Positions 35,333-43,585 of a stretch of DNA of 64,000 nucleotides are shown here, in pieces. The stretch is taken from positions 62,001 through 126,000 of the forward strand of contig NZ_JABBPN010000007.1 in assembly GCF_012933385.1 (NCBI RefSeq), in the 5' to 3' direction. How positions within the stretch are numbered: the first letter of the stretch is position 1; each line of letters begins with the position of its first letter. The position numbers were made by a program, and so were the translations under genes. The notes under the pieces are model-generated. The model saw only the letters and a program-made list of their open reading frames with translations. It did not search any database and was not told the origin of the DNA. The DNA is from Paenibacillus lemnae (GTDB taxonomy: Bacteria; Bacillota; Bacilli; Paenibacillales; Paenibacillaceae).

Positions 35333-36541
35333 TTATGAAGTCAATTTTTCAACGAATTTGCCCATACGGTCCAGCGCTTCATCCAGCTGTGCGATGGAAG
35401 TCGCATAGGAACAACGGATAAACCCTTCGCCCCCTTGACCGAATGCGGAACCAGGGACGGCAGCAACCTTGGCTTCTGTAAGCAGCCGCTGTGCGAATTC
35501 ATCCGATGTCAGCCCTGTAGATTTGATACTTGGGAAAGCATAAAATGCTCCCTGCGGTTCATGGCACTCCAGTCCGATATCACACAGCCCCTGAACGATC
35601 AGACGTCGGCGCTGATTATAGGAATCGACCATCCGGTCCTTTTCACCCAGACCGTTCTTCAACGCCTCCAGCGCTGCCACCTGGCCCATAGCAGGTGCAC
35701 ACATCACTGTATATTGATGGATTTTTAACATGGCGCTGATGAGATCGGGATGAGCACAGGCATAGCCCATACGCCAGCCAGTCATCGCAAATGCCTTGGA
35801 AAAACCGCTGACGAGAATCGTCCGGTCCTTCATGCCTGGCATATAAGGAAAGCTGACATGTTTACCGTCATAGGTCAGCTCGGCATAGATTTCATCAGAG
35901 ATGACGATCAGATCATGGCGTTCCACCACTTCCGCAATCGGAAGCCAATCCTCATACGTCATCGTAGCTCCTGTCGGGTTGCTCGGATAACACAGAATCA
36001 AAATTTTGGACTTGGGTGTAATCTTCGCTTCCAGTGCTTCTGCAGTCAGCTTGAAATGATGCTCAGCCGTTGTTTCAATGCCTACCGGAACCCCCCCGGT
36101 AATCGAGGTGATCGGCGAATAGGAGATATAGCACGGTTCAGGCACCAGAATTTCATCGCCTGGCTGGATCAGAGCCCGCAGAGCGAGATCAATCGCTTCA
36201 CTGCCCCCCACGGTGACCAATATTTCATCCTTGGGATCATAAGATACCTGGAAGCTGCTGCTCAAATAACGGGAGATTTCCTCTCTCAGTTCCGGCATAC
36301 CCGCATTTGATGTATATCCGGTAAACCCGCGTTCCAAAGAATATACGCAAGCTTCCCGAACATGCCAAGGTGTTACAAAATCGGGCTCACCTACGCCCAA
36401 TGTAATGATGTCCTTGTTTCCGCTGACCAGATCAAAAAACTTGCGAATTCCCGAAGGCTGAATATCTCTGACACTCGGAGCCAGATAGGAGCTCATGGAC
36501 TTCTTGTTGTTATCGGTAAGACGATCCTGGTTCACTATCAT
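35333..36541 (-). CDS. Class I PLP aminotransferase (YugH/AlaT-like)
   Basis: Fold-type I aminotransferase, about 402 residues. Conserved blocks: ITLGVGEPDFVTP, YTSNAGMPELREEIS, VTVGGSEAIDLALRAL, CYPSNPTGA, VISDEIYAELTYDG and Schiff-base Lys in VSGFSKAFAMTGWRMGY. ATG 36541 is preferred to GTG 36547 because of AAAGGAAG spacing. It follows an Lrp-family regulator by 13 nt, the arrangement of yugG-yugH in B. subtilis, where the pair is linked to alanine metabolism. Alanine transamination is thus plausible; aspartate or aromatic substrates cannot be excluded. Confidence 0.92.
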   Translation of the reverse strand: MIVNQDRLTDNNKKSMSSYLAPSVRDIQPSGIRKFFDLVSGNKDIITLGVGEPDFVTPWHVREACVYSLERGFTGYTSNAGMPELREEISRYLSSSFQVSYDPKDEILVTVGGSEAIDLALRALIQPGDEILVPEPCYISYSPITSITGGVPVGIETTAEHHFKLTAEALEAKITPKSKILILCYPSNPTGATMTYEDWLPIAEVVERHDLIVISDEIYAELTYDGKHVSFPYMPGMKDRTILVSGFSKAFAMTGWRMGYACAHPDLISAMLKIHQYTVMCAPAMGQVAALEALKNGLGEKDRMVDSYNQRRRLIVQGLCDIGLECHEPQGAFYAFPSIKSTGLTSDEFAQRLLTEAKVAAVPGSAFGQGGEGFIRCSYATSIAQLDEALDRMGKFVEKLTS

Positions 36542-36554
36542 ATACACTCTTCCT

Positions 36555-37055
36555 TTACGGCGAGATCAGGAGACGATTGTCTTCTTGACGTTCTTCGAAT
36601 ATAATCCCGTCTTGTTTATATTTTTTAAGAATAAAATTCGTTTTGGTCGATAGGACCGATTCAATCGGAGATAGTTTCTCGGATACAAAGTTAGCTACTT
36701 CCCTCAGGCTCCGGCCTTCCACTTCAACCAGCAGATCATAAGCACCGGACATCAGATATACCGATTTGACCTGAGGGAATAAATAGATGCGTTCCGCAAT
36801 TCCTTCAAAGCCTCTCCCGCGTTCAGGTGTAATCTGTACTTCGATCTGTGCATACACCTTTTCTTCTTCTACCTTACCCCAATTCACGACAGTCGCGTAT
36901 TTCACAATCACATGATCCTTCTCCAGCTGCGTGATGGCCTCCTTCACATCTTCTTCACCCACACCCAGCAGGGTCGACAAAAGAGCAGGAGTCCTTCTCG
37001 CATCCTCTTTTAACAGGTCAAGCACCTTTAATTTAAATTCGCTTAATTCTTCCAT
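36555..37055 (-). CDS. Lrp/AsnC-family regulator (YugG/AlaR-like)
   Basis: Amino-acid-responsive DNA-binding protein. N-terminal helix-turn-helix (about 1-55: KVLDLLKEDARRTPALLSTL, VKEAITQLEKDHVIVKYATV) and C-terminal ligand-binding RAM domain (about 65-150: VYAQIEVQITPERGRGFEGI, VYLMSGAYDLLVEVEG). 166 residues. Operon partner of the downstream aminotransferase, which it may autoregulate together with itself. ATG 37055 gives the usual family start. Confidence 0.93.
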   Translation of the reverse strand: MEELSEFKLKVLDLLKEDARRTPALLSTLLGVGEEDVKEAITQLEKDHVIVKYATVVNWGKVEEEKVYAQIEVQITPERGRGFEGIAERIYLFPQVKSVYLMSGAYDLLVEVEGRSLREVANFVSEKLSPIESVLSTKTNFILKKYKQDGIIFEERQEDNRLLISP

Positions 37056-37163
37056 TGTTGAATCCTCCAGCGCTGATTTCAGGCAAGACGGCCAAAAGCC
37101 GGGTTCCCCGTAAAGAGATTAATACCTATATTACAATAATTTTCGCCCTCTGTGCAAAGAAAA

Positions 37164-37201
37164 AACCGATGGCAGCAGGCAAACGCCTGGAGCCATCGGT
37201 T
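37164..37201 (-). terminator. Terminator after the CotF-like gene
   Basis: AACCGATGGC pairs with GCCATCGGTT, with an inner CAGGC/GCCTG stem; on the minus strand it ends in TTTTTTCTTT. It lies 41 nt past the stop at 37242. Confidence 0.9.
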
Positions 37202-37241
37202 GTGCATCTGCTTCGCAAGTCAGCCAGCTGGGTACAATTGA

Positions 37242-37628
37242 CTAATGACCCGGCTGGACGTTGGTTGGGTGCTCGGAAGTATTCGGGATATGTGAATAGG
37301 ACTCAATTCCCGAAGTCTTCTGAGCCGTAAACTCACGTGTTTTCTGACTGGTCTTCTGCATCTCATTCAGCTGCTTATCCACATCGGCTTTCATGGCGTA
37401 AGGAACTGCAGCCGGATACTGCTTCTGTTTTTCAATCAGCTGGTACATTTCACCCTGCATCTTCAGCGTCTCAGACGCCAAATCTGTAAACATACGGCGG
37501 ATTGAAGGGCAGGATGCTTCTGTGGTCGCTGTCGTGTACTCGCGTGAAGCACGTTTTAATTCATTCAGAATGCTGTTCAGCAAATCCTCTTCCGGCAGGA
37601 AGGTACTCCCGTTTTGAGATGCCATCAT
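37242..37628 (-). CDS. CotF-like spore coat protein
   Basis: 128-residue protein with a Coat F / ferritin-like four-helix domain: LPEEDLLNSILNELKRASRE, then RMFTDLASETLKMQGEMYQL, followed by a polar Thr/Ser/Pro-rich tail (GIESYSHIPNTSEHPTNVQP). Coat F proteins are structural parts of the spore coat. AAGGAGGAACC precedes ATG 37628. It lies 32 nt downstream of a smaller coat-like gene and ends at a strong terminator, so the two form a bicistron, probably expressed in the mother cell (inferred). Confidence 0.85.
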   Translation of the reverse strand: MMASQNGSTFLPEEDLLNSILNELKRASREYTTATTEASCPSIRRMFTDLASETLKMQGEMYQLIEKQKQYPAAVPYAMKADVDKQLNEMQKTSQKTREFTAQKTSGIESYSHIPNTSEHPTNVQPGH

Positions 37629-37660
37629 ATGAGGTTCCTCCTTATTCATGTTGTTCAAGT

Positions 37661-37894
37661 TTAATGAGATGGTTGTGCCAAATTTTGATGGCTCTGCAGT
37701 GATTGGACGAGTGTATCCATATGATGCTCATGCTTGTGCATGAAACCGATCAGCGCCTGCTGGACTGCAGGATTGGACACCGATGCTGCAGTAGCTGCAC
37801 AATGCTTGGCGAGCGAGCTTTCATTGGAAATACAGTCCACGATATAGTCAAGTTCTTTGGAAGTCAGCGGCTGCATTTGTGAATTGTACATCAT
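37661..37894 (-). CDS. Small coat-associated protein paired with CotF-like
   Basis: 77-residue helical protein: LTSKELDYIVDCISNESSLA and PAVQQALIGFMHKHEHHMDTL form two helices resembling half of a ferritin-like bundle. It is His-rich near the end (HKHEHHMDTL). GGGGG lies upstream of ATG 37894. Small partners like this commonly precede CotF-type genes in Paenibacillus and Bacillus. A coat function is inferred from its neighbour. Confidence 0.7.
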   Translation of the reverse strand: MMYNSQMQPLTSKELDYIVDCISNESSLAKHCAATAASVSNPAVQQALIGFMHKHEHHMDTLVQSLQSHQNLAQPSH

Positions 37895-38035
37895 TTGATT
37901 TCCCCCTTCCGGTTTAGGTGACTTGCATAGTATGGCTAGAACCGGCTTACTCTATGTGACTAAAATGTTCTCTTGTATGAGAACCTGTTCATCAGGTAAA
38001 TCCTTTAATTTATATTAACGAGAGAAGGTGGCAGC

Positions 38036-39268
38036 ATGAAGCTGACCGGAGGTCCCAACCCTTGGGCATCACAAACGACAGAGGAATATGCATCCTATCC
38101 GGTGCTGGAAGGCAGCAAGTCATGCGACGTTCTTGTGATCGGCGGCGGAATCAGTGGTGCACTGGTTTCTTATATTTTGAGTAAACAAGGCACAGATGTC
38201 ATATTGTTGGAAAAAAATACAGTCGGCAGCGGAAGTACTTCCGCCAGCACCGGTCTGCTGCAATTTATGAATGACGATTCCCTGACAGATCTCATCGGTC
38301 GGTTTGGCGAGGAGAGAGCCAGTAAATTTTACAGCTTGTGCGCACAGGCCGTGGACCGCCTTGCTTCCGTTGCCGCAGAGCTTCCGGATGACATCGGATT
38401 CCGCCGCCGGAGCAGCATGTACTATGCCAGCACCGAACAGGATGTTCAGATGCTGCGTACGGAGTATGACAATCTGATCCGTTACGGCTTTGATGTCGAG
38501 TTCTGGGATCAGAAGCAGATCAGTGCCCGGTTTCCATTCTCTAAACCTGCCGCACTTTACAGCCGTAAGGATGCCGAGGTTAATCCTTATCATATGGTGA
38601 AGGCACTGCTGGCCCGCAGTCATGCCGAGCATGGACTTCAAATTTATGAGCACAGTAAAGTTACAGGCGTAGACTATGTAAACGCCGGCGCTGTTGCATT
38701 GACCGAAAACGGTGAGATCAAAGCCAAAACTGTCATCTGGGCTATGGGTTACGAAACCCAGGACTGGAAACAGGACGAGGCAGCTGTGCTGGAGTACTCC
38801 TATGCCATCATGACACCTCCTGTTCCCGATTTATCTTCCTGGCATGAGCAGGCCATGATCTGGGAGACGGAAAGACCATACCTATATTTAAGAACCACAC
38901 CCGATAACCGGATTATAGCCGGCGGCCTGGATGAACCCTTGTCAAAAGGCGGGCTGACCGCAGACATTACAACCGCTCGCAGCCAGCAGCTGCTGGATGA
39001 AGTGCGGGCACTCTTTCCAGGGTTAGGAGATATTACTGCTGAATACAGCTGGTCCGGCATCTTCGGCTCAACCCGGGACGGCATGCCGCTGATCGGCCGC
39101 CATCCCGAGTTCCCAAACAGCTACTTTATTGAAGGTTATGGAGGCAATGGAACGGTGTACAGCATGATTGCTGCAGATCTGATGGCTCAGGCCGTATCGG
39201 GACATGAACCGGAAGAGCTGTCGTGGTTCCCCCTGACACGTTCGCATTTCAAAGACACCGCTATATAA
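38036..39268 (+). CDS. FAD-dependent oxidoreductase, DAO/DadA family
   Basis: Flavoprotein of 410 residues. Dinucleotide-binding motif DVLVIGGGISGALVSYIL with the ribose-binding Glu in VILLEKNTVGSGSTSASTG; C-terminal FAD/substrate region GSTRDGMPLIGRHPEFPN and FIEGYGGNGTVYSMIAADLM. DAO-family enzymes oxidise amines or amino acids (glycine, sarcosine, D-amino acids, glycerol 3-phosphate). Unlike some relatives it lacks a C-terminal Rieske domain. AGAGAAGGTGG precedes ATG 38036. It is a single gene divergent from the coat genes, and repeat copies D and C lie just downstream. The substrate is not known. Confidence 0.88.
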   Translation: MKLTGGPNPWASQTTEEYASYPVLEGSKSCDVLVIGGGISGALVSYILSKQGTDVILLEKNTVGSGSTSASTGLLQFMNDDSLTDLIGRFGEERASKFYSLCAQAVDRLASVAAELPDDIGFRRRSSMYYASTEQDVQMLRTEYDNLIRYGFDVEFWDQKQISARFPFSKPAALYSRKDAEVNPYHMVKALLARSHAEHGLQIYEHSKVTGVDYVNAGAVALTENGEIKAKTVIWAMGYETQDWKQDEAAVLEYSYAIMTPPVPDLSSWHEQAMIWETERPYLYLRTTPDNRIIAGGLDEPLSKGGLTADITTARSQQLLDEVRALFPGLGDITAEYSWSGIFGSTRDGMPLIGRHPEFPNSYFIEGYGGNGTVYSMIAADLMAQAVSGHEPEELSWFPLTRSHFKDTAI

Positions 39269-39301
39269 AATGAGGTTACCAACTACACACAGGTCCACTT
39301 C

Positions 39302-39454
39302 GATTGAGAACCATCTTCCGATCGCTGTTATCCCCGGATTTTTTGTATATATCTCTATAAGGGTAAATTCGGGGATGGCGTTTGCTTCCGACGTAAGCTT
39401 TCCGAAGGAAAGCTTTGAGGCGACCGCTTCGCTTCTCCAGATTGGTTCTCAATC
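39302..39454 (+). repeat. Dispersed structured repeat, copy D
   Basis: Closed by a 12-bp outer stem GATTGAGAACCA (39302-39313) / TGGTTCTCAATC (39443-39454). Inside are the conserved CTTCCGATCGCTGTT (39315-39329), a central stem ATCCCCGGATTT (39330-39341) / AAATTCGGGGAT (39365-39376) with one mismatch, then GCTTCCGACGTAAGCTTTCC (39384-39403), which folds back on GGAAAGCTT, and GAGGCGACCGCTTCGCTTCTC. The outer and central stems differ in sequence from copies B and C, but the intervening segments match. Confidence 0.85.
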
Positions 39455-39552
39455 TGCGTTAAACATGTAAATTTTATATTCAAACTCTATAGTTGATATT
39501 AAAAAAATGTTTCTATAAATTTTATTACGTTCATTTTATGTATATTAAAATC

Positions 39553-39595
39553 AAAAAAAGCTAGTTCCTGCACTCCACAGGAACTAGCTTTTTTA
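39553..39595. terminator. Bidirectional terminator between repeat copies
   Basis: Perfect 17-bp stem AAAAAAGCTAGTTCCTG / CAGGAACTAGCTTTTTT with a 7-nt loop. It has A- and T-rich flanks, so it can stop transcription from both sides. It probably serves the oxidoreductase gene on the plus strand. Confidence 0.88.
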
Positions 39596-39639
39596 AGTTC
39601 TATACTTCAACGGAACAAAAGATAACCCTTCTTTAGCGG

Positions 39640-39790
39640 AGGTGACAAGTGATTCTGGAGAAGCGACAGCGGCCGCCTTTGCCTCCAAAATGCTACCGAA
39701 GTTTATAATTCAAGCATTTTGGAGGCAACAGCGGTCGGAAGAACACTTGCCATCGCAGCTACCGGAATGGTTACTTTTAGCTTCCGTTTA
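39640..39790 (-). repeat. Dispersed structured repeat, copy C
   Basis: Opposite orientation to copies A, B and D. Central hairpin GCCTCCAAAATGC (39681-39693) / GCATTTTGGAGGC (39714-39726), the same as copy B. Conserved arm GGCAAGTGTTCTTCCGACCG on the minus strand. Outer arms GACAAGTGATTCT (39644-39656) and AGAACACTTGCC (39740-39751) pair with a bulge. It lacks the second small hairpin seen in B and D. It ends at the stop codon of the zinc-finger-like gene. Confidence 0.85.
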
Positions 39791-40360
39791 TGATGATTCC
39801 GTCAATCCCTTGATCAGACGCTGGCGGTCATCGTCACATAGCGTATACTGTACCTGAAAACAGCCGGAGCAGACATAGACTTGATATTGAAATGGCGGCT
39901 TCAGCAGCGGAGCCTGGAGATGCGGTGGATGAACCGGATTGAAACCTTCTCCTGTCACCACCTGCTGTCCTGCCAGGAGCATATATTCCTTACAGTGCAT
40001 GCATTCCGGCACTTCTTCCTGATGATCCAATGCTTTCTCGACGGATTCCTCATAGGCCATCAGGTCATAGTCTTCTCCGTACTGCTCCAATACCTCAACA
40101 CCCGGATCCCGAGTCTTTTCTCCTCCCCAGAACGGCTGGTTCAGACCCGCTGGATCTTGAAATATATCGGAAGAATCCTCATCAGGATCAGGCAATTCAT
40201 CTCCCACTACATCTTCATCTTCTTCATCGTCAAGCCCCACACTGATGGTGCGATATCCCTTTAACTCGTTCTCACAATGCGGGCAGTGTTCTTCAGGTCC
40301 GATCTCTTCATCCCACACGATCTCGCTTTGACACCAGGGACATATAGTCGGTTCTGTCAC
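39788..40360 (-). CDS. Acidic protein with CXXC zinc-finger-like motifs
   Basis: 190 residues, function unknown. The N-terminal zinc-ribbon-like motif has Cys pairs CPWCQSEIVWDEEIGPEE and HCPHCENELKG. A long acidic stretch (DDEEDEDVVGDELPDPDEDS) follows, then a middle segment, a third pair (ECMHCKEYMLL) and a fourth (VYVCSGCFQVQYTLC). Four CXXC pairs could bind two zinc ions. GTG 40360 is the start, with AAAGGATG upstream. It lies downstream of the 26-residue ORF and DUF350 gene on the same strand, so it may share their transcript. Confidence 0.7.
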   Translation of the reverse strand: MTEPTICPWCQSEIVWDEEIGPEEHCPHCENELKGYRTISVGLDDEEDEDVVGDELPDPDEDSSDIFQDPAGLNQPFWGGEKTRDPGVEVLEQYGEDYDLMAYEESVEKALDHQEEVPECMHCKEYMLLAGQQVVTGEGFNPVHPPHLQAPLLKPPFQYQVYVCSGCFQVQYTLCDDDRQRLIKGLTESS

Positions 40361-40412
40361 AAGTATTCATCCTTTCCAAATGGACCCGTGGCGTACGACG
40401 GTTTCCATGCCT

Positions 40413-40493
40413 TTAATTCATCATCAAGTATACAATACCCGACACCATAAAAATCAAGGCGGCGGCGAACAGCACACGAGGTAAATATTTCAT
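40413..40493 (-). CDS. 26-residue single-pass membrane peptide
   Basis: ATG 40493 to TAA 40413 encodes a peptide starting MKYLPRVLFAAALIFMVSG and ending YLMMN: a short basic N-terminus and one hydrophobic helix. GGAGGACCTTGAAGG precedes it, and it starts 18 nt after the DUF350 stop on the same strand. Position and amphipathic layout favour a real small membrane protein translated from the DUF350 transcript. No family recognised. Confidence 0.5.
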   Translation of the reverse strand: MKYLPRVLFAAALIFMVSGIVYLMMN

Positions 40494-40510
40494 CCTTCAA
40501 GGTCCTCCAA

Positions 40511-40930
40511 TCAGATTATACTGGCCCCGATCACATAAGAAAGGGACACCGTAATGATCATTACGATCAGCCCGACTGCCCGGTTATCCTTGCCAATCTC
40601 TTCATCTACAGAAAAAACAGGTGTCATAAATTCCACCATGAGATAAGCAGCCAGCAGCAGAATAAAACCGATAAACGACCACTTCATCATGCCGTACACC
40701 GTCGTATTGTGTTCAATACAAAAACGGATAATGTTGCAGATGCCGAAGATTTTCCCGCCGGTTACCATCGCAACAGAAACATTCCCTTTTCGGATTTCGT
40801 CCCAGCATTTATATTTCGTAACCCACTCAAAGCACGATAAAAAAACAATTAACGCTAAAATGGCAACCGAGAAATAGCCCACCAGTGCACCCACAGGGTG
40901 ATCCAGCATTGCATCAATGGCTTCCATCAT
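40511..40930 (-). CDS. DUF350-family membrane protein
   Basis: 139-residue membrane protein with four hydrophobic segments (LVGYFSVAILALIVFLSCF, a weak one at about 60-75, WSFIGFILLLAAYLMVEF and VGLIVMIITVSLSYVIGA), the YjfL/DUF350 topology. Function unknown. Related DUF350 genes in other bacteria lie beside membrane-stress or spermidine-synthase-like genes, which are not present here. GGGGAGG precedes ATG 40930. It is followed by the 26-residue membrane ORF and the zinc-finger-like gene, and preceded by mutS2. Confidence 0.82.
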   Translation of the reverse strand: MMEAIDAMLDHPVGALVGYFSVAILALIVFLSCFEWVTKYKCWDEIRKGNVSVAMVTGGKIFGICNIIRFCIEHNTTVYGMMKWSFIGFILLLAAYLMVEFMTPVFSVDEEIGKDNRAVGLIVMIITVSLSYVIGASII

Positions 40931-41049
40931 CCAGAGGCTTCCTCCCCGTCATTCATGTACTCCCCGAGGAAGTACATTCGTCGTAATGCATTCATCCAGT
41001 TGTATACGGTTCAAAAGACAGCAAGGTTCCATTTTAGTACATTTCATCA

Positions 41050-43419
41050 TTATTTCAGTTCTGCGATCGTGACCCCGTTACCGCCTTCGCCGTAATTTCC
41101 AAGACGGTAGCTTTTCACATGCCGATGCTTTCTCAAGTACTCCTGAATGCCGGTACGTAAAATACCTGTGCCTTTGCCGTGAATGATGTATACCTGGCCC
41201 AGATTGCCCAAAAAGGCTTCGTCGATAAACCGGTCTACCGCGATCAGTGCTTCCTCCAGGTTTTCGCCTCTCAAATCCAGCTCGCTCCGTGTGTTAGCAT
41301 CACGTGTACGCTTTAGAACGGTTGCTGTACGCTGCTGTGGTTTGGATGCAGAGGACTTGGGAGAAGAAACAAGCTCCAGATCATCCAGAGATACCTTCAT
41401 TTTCATGATGCCGAGCTGAACAAGCGCCTCTTTCGTACCTGCCAATTCTACAACATGCCCCTTCTGGTTCAAGCTGTACACCATGACCTCATCTCCCGCG
41501 CCAATGCTGCGTTTCTCGCTCGCGCTGCGCTTTCCAGCTGTCTTTTTCTTTTGCTCAGGTTCTGCTTCATCCAGCCGCTTTCGAGCAGCAATCAATTTGT
41601 GTTCCTTGACAGAGGCTCCTTCTTCTTGGGCAAGCTTACGCAGATCAGATATGATATCTTCCGCTTCGGAACGAGCCTTGTCCACCAGCTTCTTGGCTTC
41701 CAGACGCGCTTTATCCACCAGCTTGTCACGCTGTTCTTCCAGTTTCGCCAGCTCACGGTCATGACGGGAGCGCAGGTCCTCCATTTCCTTTCGGACGGAT
41801 TCCGCCTTTTCTCGTTCGACTTCAGCTTCATGCCGGTTCTCCTCGAGGGAAGCAATCATATGCTCAATACGCTGATCTTCTTCCTTCACCTCTCCGCGTG
41901 CAAACTCCAGGATACCTCCCTGAAGCCCAAGCCGTTCTGCAATCGCAAATGCGTTGCTTCGTCCTGGTACACCCACCAGCAGCCGGTATGTCGGACTCAG
42001 TGTAGTGATATCAAACTCCATGCTTGCATTGATCAGCCCTTTACGTTCATAAGCATAGGCTTTCAATTCAGAATAGTGTGTCGTGGCAATCATCCGGCAG
42101 CCTGTCCGGTGGATATGCTCCAGAATGGCAATCGCCAGGGCTGACCCCTCGGCAGGATCGGTACCGGCACCCACTTCGTCCAGAAGCACCAAACTTTTCG
42201 GTGTCATGCTGCCCAAAATTCGAATAATGTTCGTCATGTGGCTGGAGAACGTACTTAAGCTCTGCTCTATGCTCTGCTCATCACCGATATCTGCATAAAT
42301 AGCATCAAACACGCACATTTGACTGCCTTCCTCAGCCGGAATAAACAGACCTGACATCGCCATCAGATTCAGCAGTCCGATCGTTTTCAAGGTAACCGTC
42401 TTGCCCCCTGTATTTGGTCCTGTCACGATGATGGATGTGTAGGTGTTGCCCAGTTCCACATTTAAGGGAACGACCTGGTCTGCCGGAATGAGCGGATGAC
42501 GGCCTTTTTTGAGCTTCAGATATCCGCGGTCATTCATGCGAGGCAGGGTGGATTTGGTTACATGAGCCAGACGGGCTTTGGCAAAAATAAAGTCCAGCTG
42601 TCCGCAGACATCCACATCATAAGAAAGCAGCTCCTCCTGCTCACCCACCAGAGCGGTCAGCTTTTGCAGGATGATTTCAATTTCGCGTTCTTCCTTCATT
42701 CGGGTCTCGCGCAGCTTGTTATTCATAGCCACAATGGATTCCGGTTCAATAAACAAGGTGGCTCCGGATCCGGACTGGTCATGTACAATACCGCCGAAAT
42801 AGGAACGATACTCTGCTTTAACCGGAATAACAAACCGGTCGCCCCGAATGGTGATCAACTGATCCTGCAGCATTTTTGCTACAGATTGTGAGCGTATCAT
42901 GGCATCCAGTTTCTCACGGATTCTTACTTCTCCTCCGCGAAGCTCACGCCGGATTTGAGACAGCTCTGAACTTGCTGAATCCATAACCTCTGCGCTGTCA
43001 TCGATACATGCTTTAATGGCGTCTTCCAAAGGCTTCTGTTCCGAGATCAGCTCGCTGAGGTGGAACAGGATTTCTATAGGCTCGTCTTCGTGAATTTGTG
43101 CCAGAAACCTCTTCAAGCGCCGTGAACCGAATGTGGTGTTCGCCACCGCAAGCAGTTCATGCGGATTCAGCGTCCCGCCGATCCGGGCTCTTTTCAGGGC
43201 ATCATTGATATCTGTAATTCCGCGAAAGGGCGGGCTTCCCTTCAACCGGTCTACCGTGTACGCCTGATCTGTGGCTGAAAGAAGATGCTTGACGTCCTCC
43301 AGGGAAACATTCGGAAGCAGCTGCTCCGCTGCTTTTCTGCCCATCGTCGTTTGAGTATATCCAGCAAGTGTATTTAAAATTTTTCTATATTCCAATGTGT
43401 GTAATATCTTGTCGTCCAA
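41050..43419 (-). CDS. mutS2: MutS2 ATPase/endonuclease
   Basis: DNA- or ribosome-acting MutS-family protein; suppresses recombination in some bacteria and, in Bacillus, splits collided ribosomes. Core helical domain, ATPase with Walker A TGPNTGGKTVTLK, Walker B SLVLLDEVGAGTDPAEG and ATTHYSELKAYAY, long coiled coil (about 510-640), KOW-like segment, and C-terminal Smr domain (ELDLRGENLEEALIAVDRFI, YIIHGKGTGILRTG). I choose TTG 43419 (LDDKILHTLEYRKIL, the usual start), with GAGAGGAG 10 nt upstream. The in-frame ATG 43443 has no ribosome-binding site and sits beside a TATAAT box. About 789 residues. Confidence 0.95.
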   Translation of the reverse strand: MDDKILHTLEYRKILNTLAGYTQTTMGRKAAEQLLPNVSLEDVKHLLSATDQAYTVDRLKGSPPFRGITDINDALKRARIGGTLNPHELLAVANTTFGSRRLKRFLAQIHEDEPIEILFHLSELISEQKPLEDAIKACIDDSAEVMDSASSELSQIRRELRGGEVRIREKLDAMIRSQSVAKMLQDQLITIRGDRFVIPVKAEYRSYFGGIVHDQSGSGATLFIEPESIVAMNNKLRETRMKEEREIEIILQKLTALVGEQEELLSYDVDVCGQLDFIFAKARLAHVTKSTLPRMNDRGYLKLKKGRHPLIPADQVVPLNVELGNTYTSIIVTGPNTGGKTVTLKTIGLLNLMAMSGLFIPAEEGSQMCVFDAIYADIGDEQSIEQSLSTFSSHMTNIIRILGSMTPKSLVLLDEVGAGTDPAEGSALAIAILEHIHRTGCRMIATTHYSELKAYAYERKGLINASMEFDITTLSPTYRLLVGVPGRSNAFAIAERLGLQGGILEFARGEVKEEDQRIEHMIASLEENRHEAEVEREKAESVRKEMEDLRSRHDRELAKLEEQRDKLVDKARLEAKKLVDKARSEAEDIISDLRKLAQEEGASVKEHKLIAARKRLDEAEPEQKKKTAGKRSASEKRSIGAGDEVMVYSLNQKGHVVELAGTKEALVQLGIMKMKVSLDDLELVSSPKSSASKPQQRTATVLKRTRDANTRSELDLRGENLEEALIAVDRFIDEAFLGNLGQVYIIHGKGTGILRTGIQEYLRKHRHVKSYRLGNYGEGGNGVTIAELK

Positions 43420-43451
43420 GAAGTCACAACTCCTCTCGTTCATGCTTTATT

Positions 43452-43468
43452 ATTATATCGAAGAACGC
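43452..43468 (-). promoter_or_regulatory. mutS2 promoter box shared with zapA
   Basis: Minus strand GCGTTCTTCGATATAAT, containing a consensus -10 (TATAAT). Identical over 17 bases to the box at 46922-46938 upstream of the ZapA-like gene. Transcription would start near 43445, which supports the TTG start of mutS2. No consensus -35 is visible. Confidence 0.5.
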
Positions 43469-43585
43469 ACATTTCCGCTATTTCCAGGCTTCTTTACCGT
43501 GAAAACCTTCCACTCATATCTCCCCACACTCCAGAGCAAAATAACTAACGGCTGATCAGTTTAGAAAAAAGGAGGATGTATCGTC

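Noticed and set aside
39270..39470. Plus-strand 66-codon ORF in the region after the FAD oxidoreductase
   Set aside because: Falls almost wholly inside repeat copy D; the apparent protein motif is the repeat itself.
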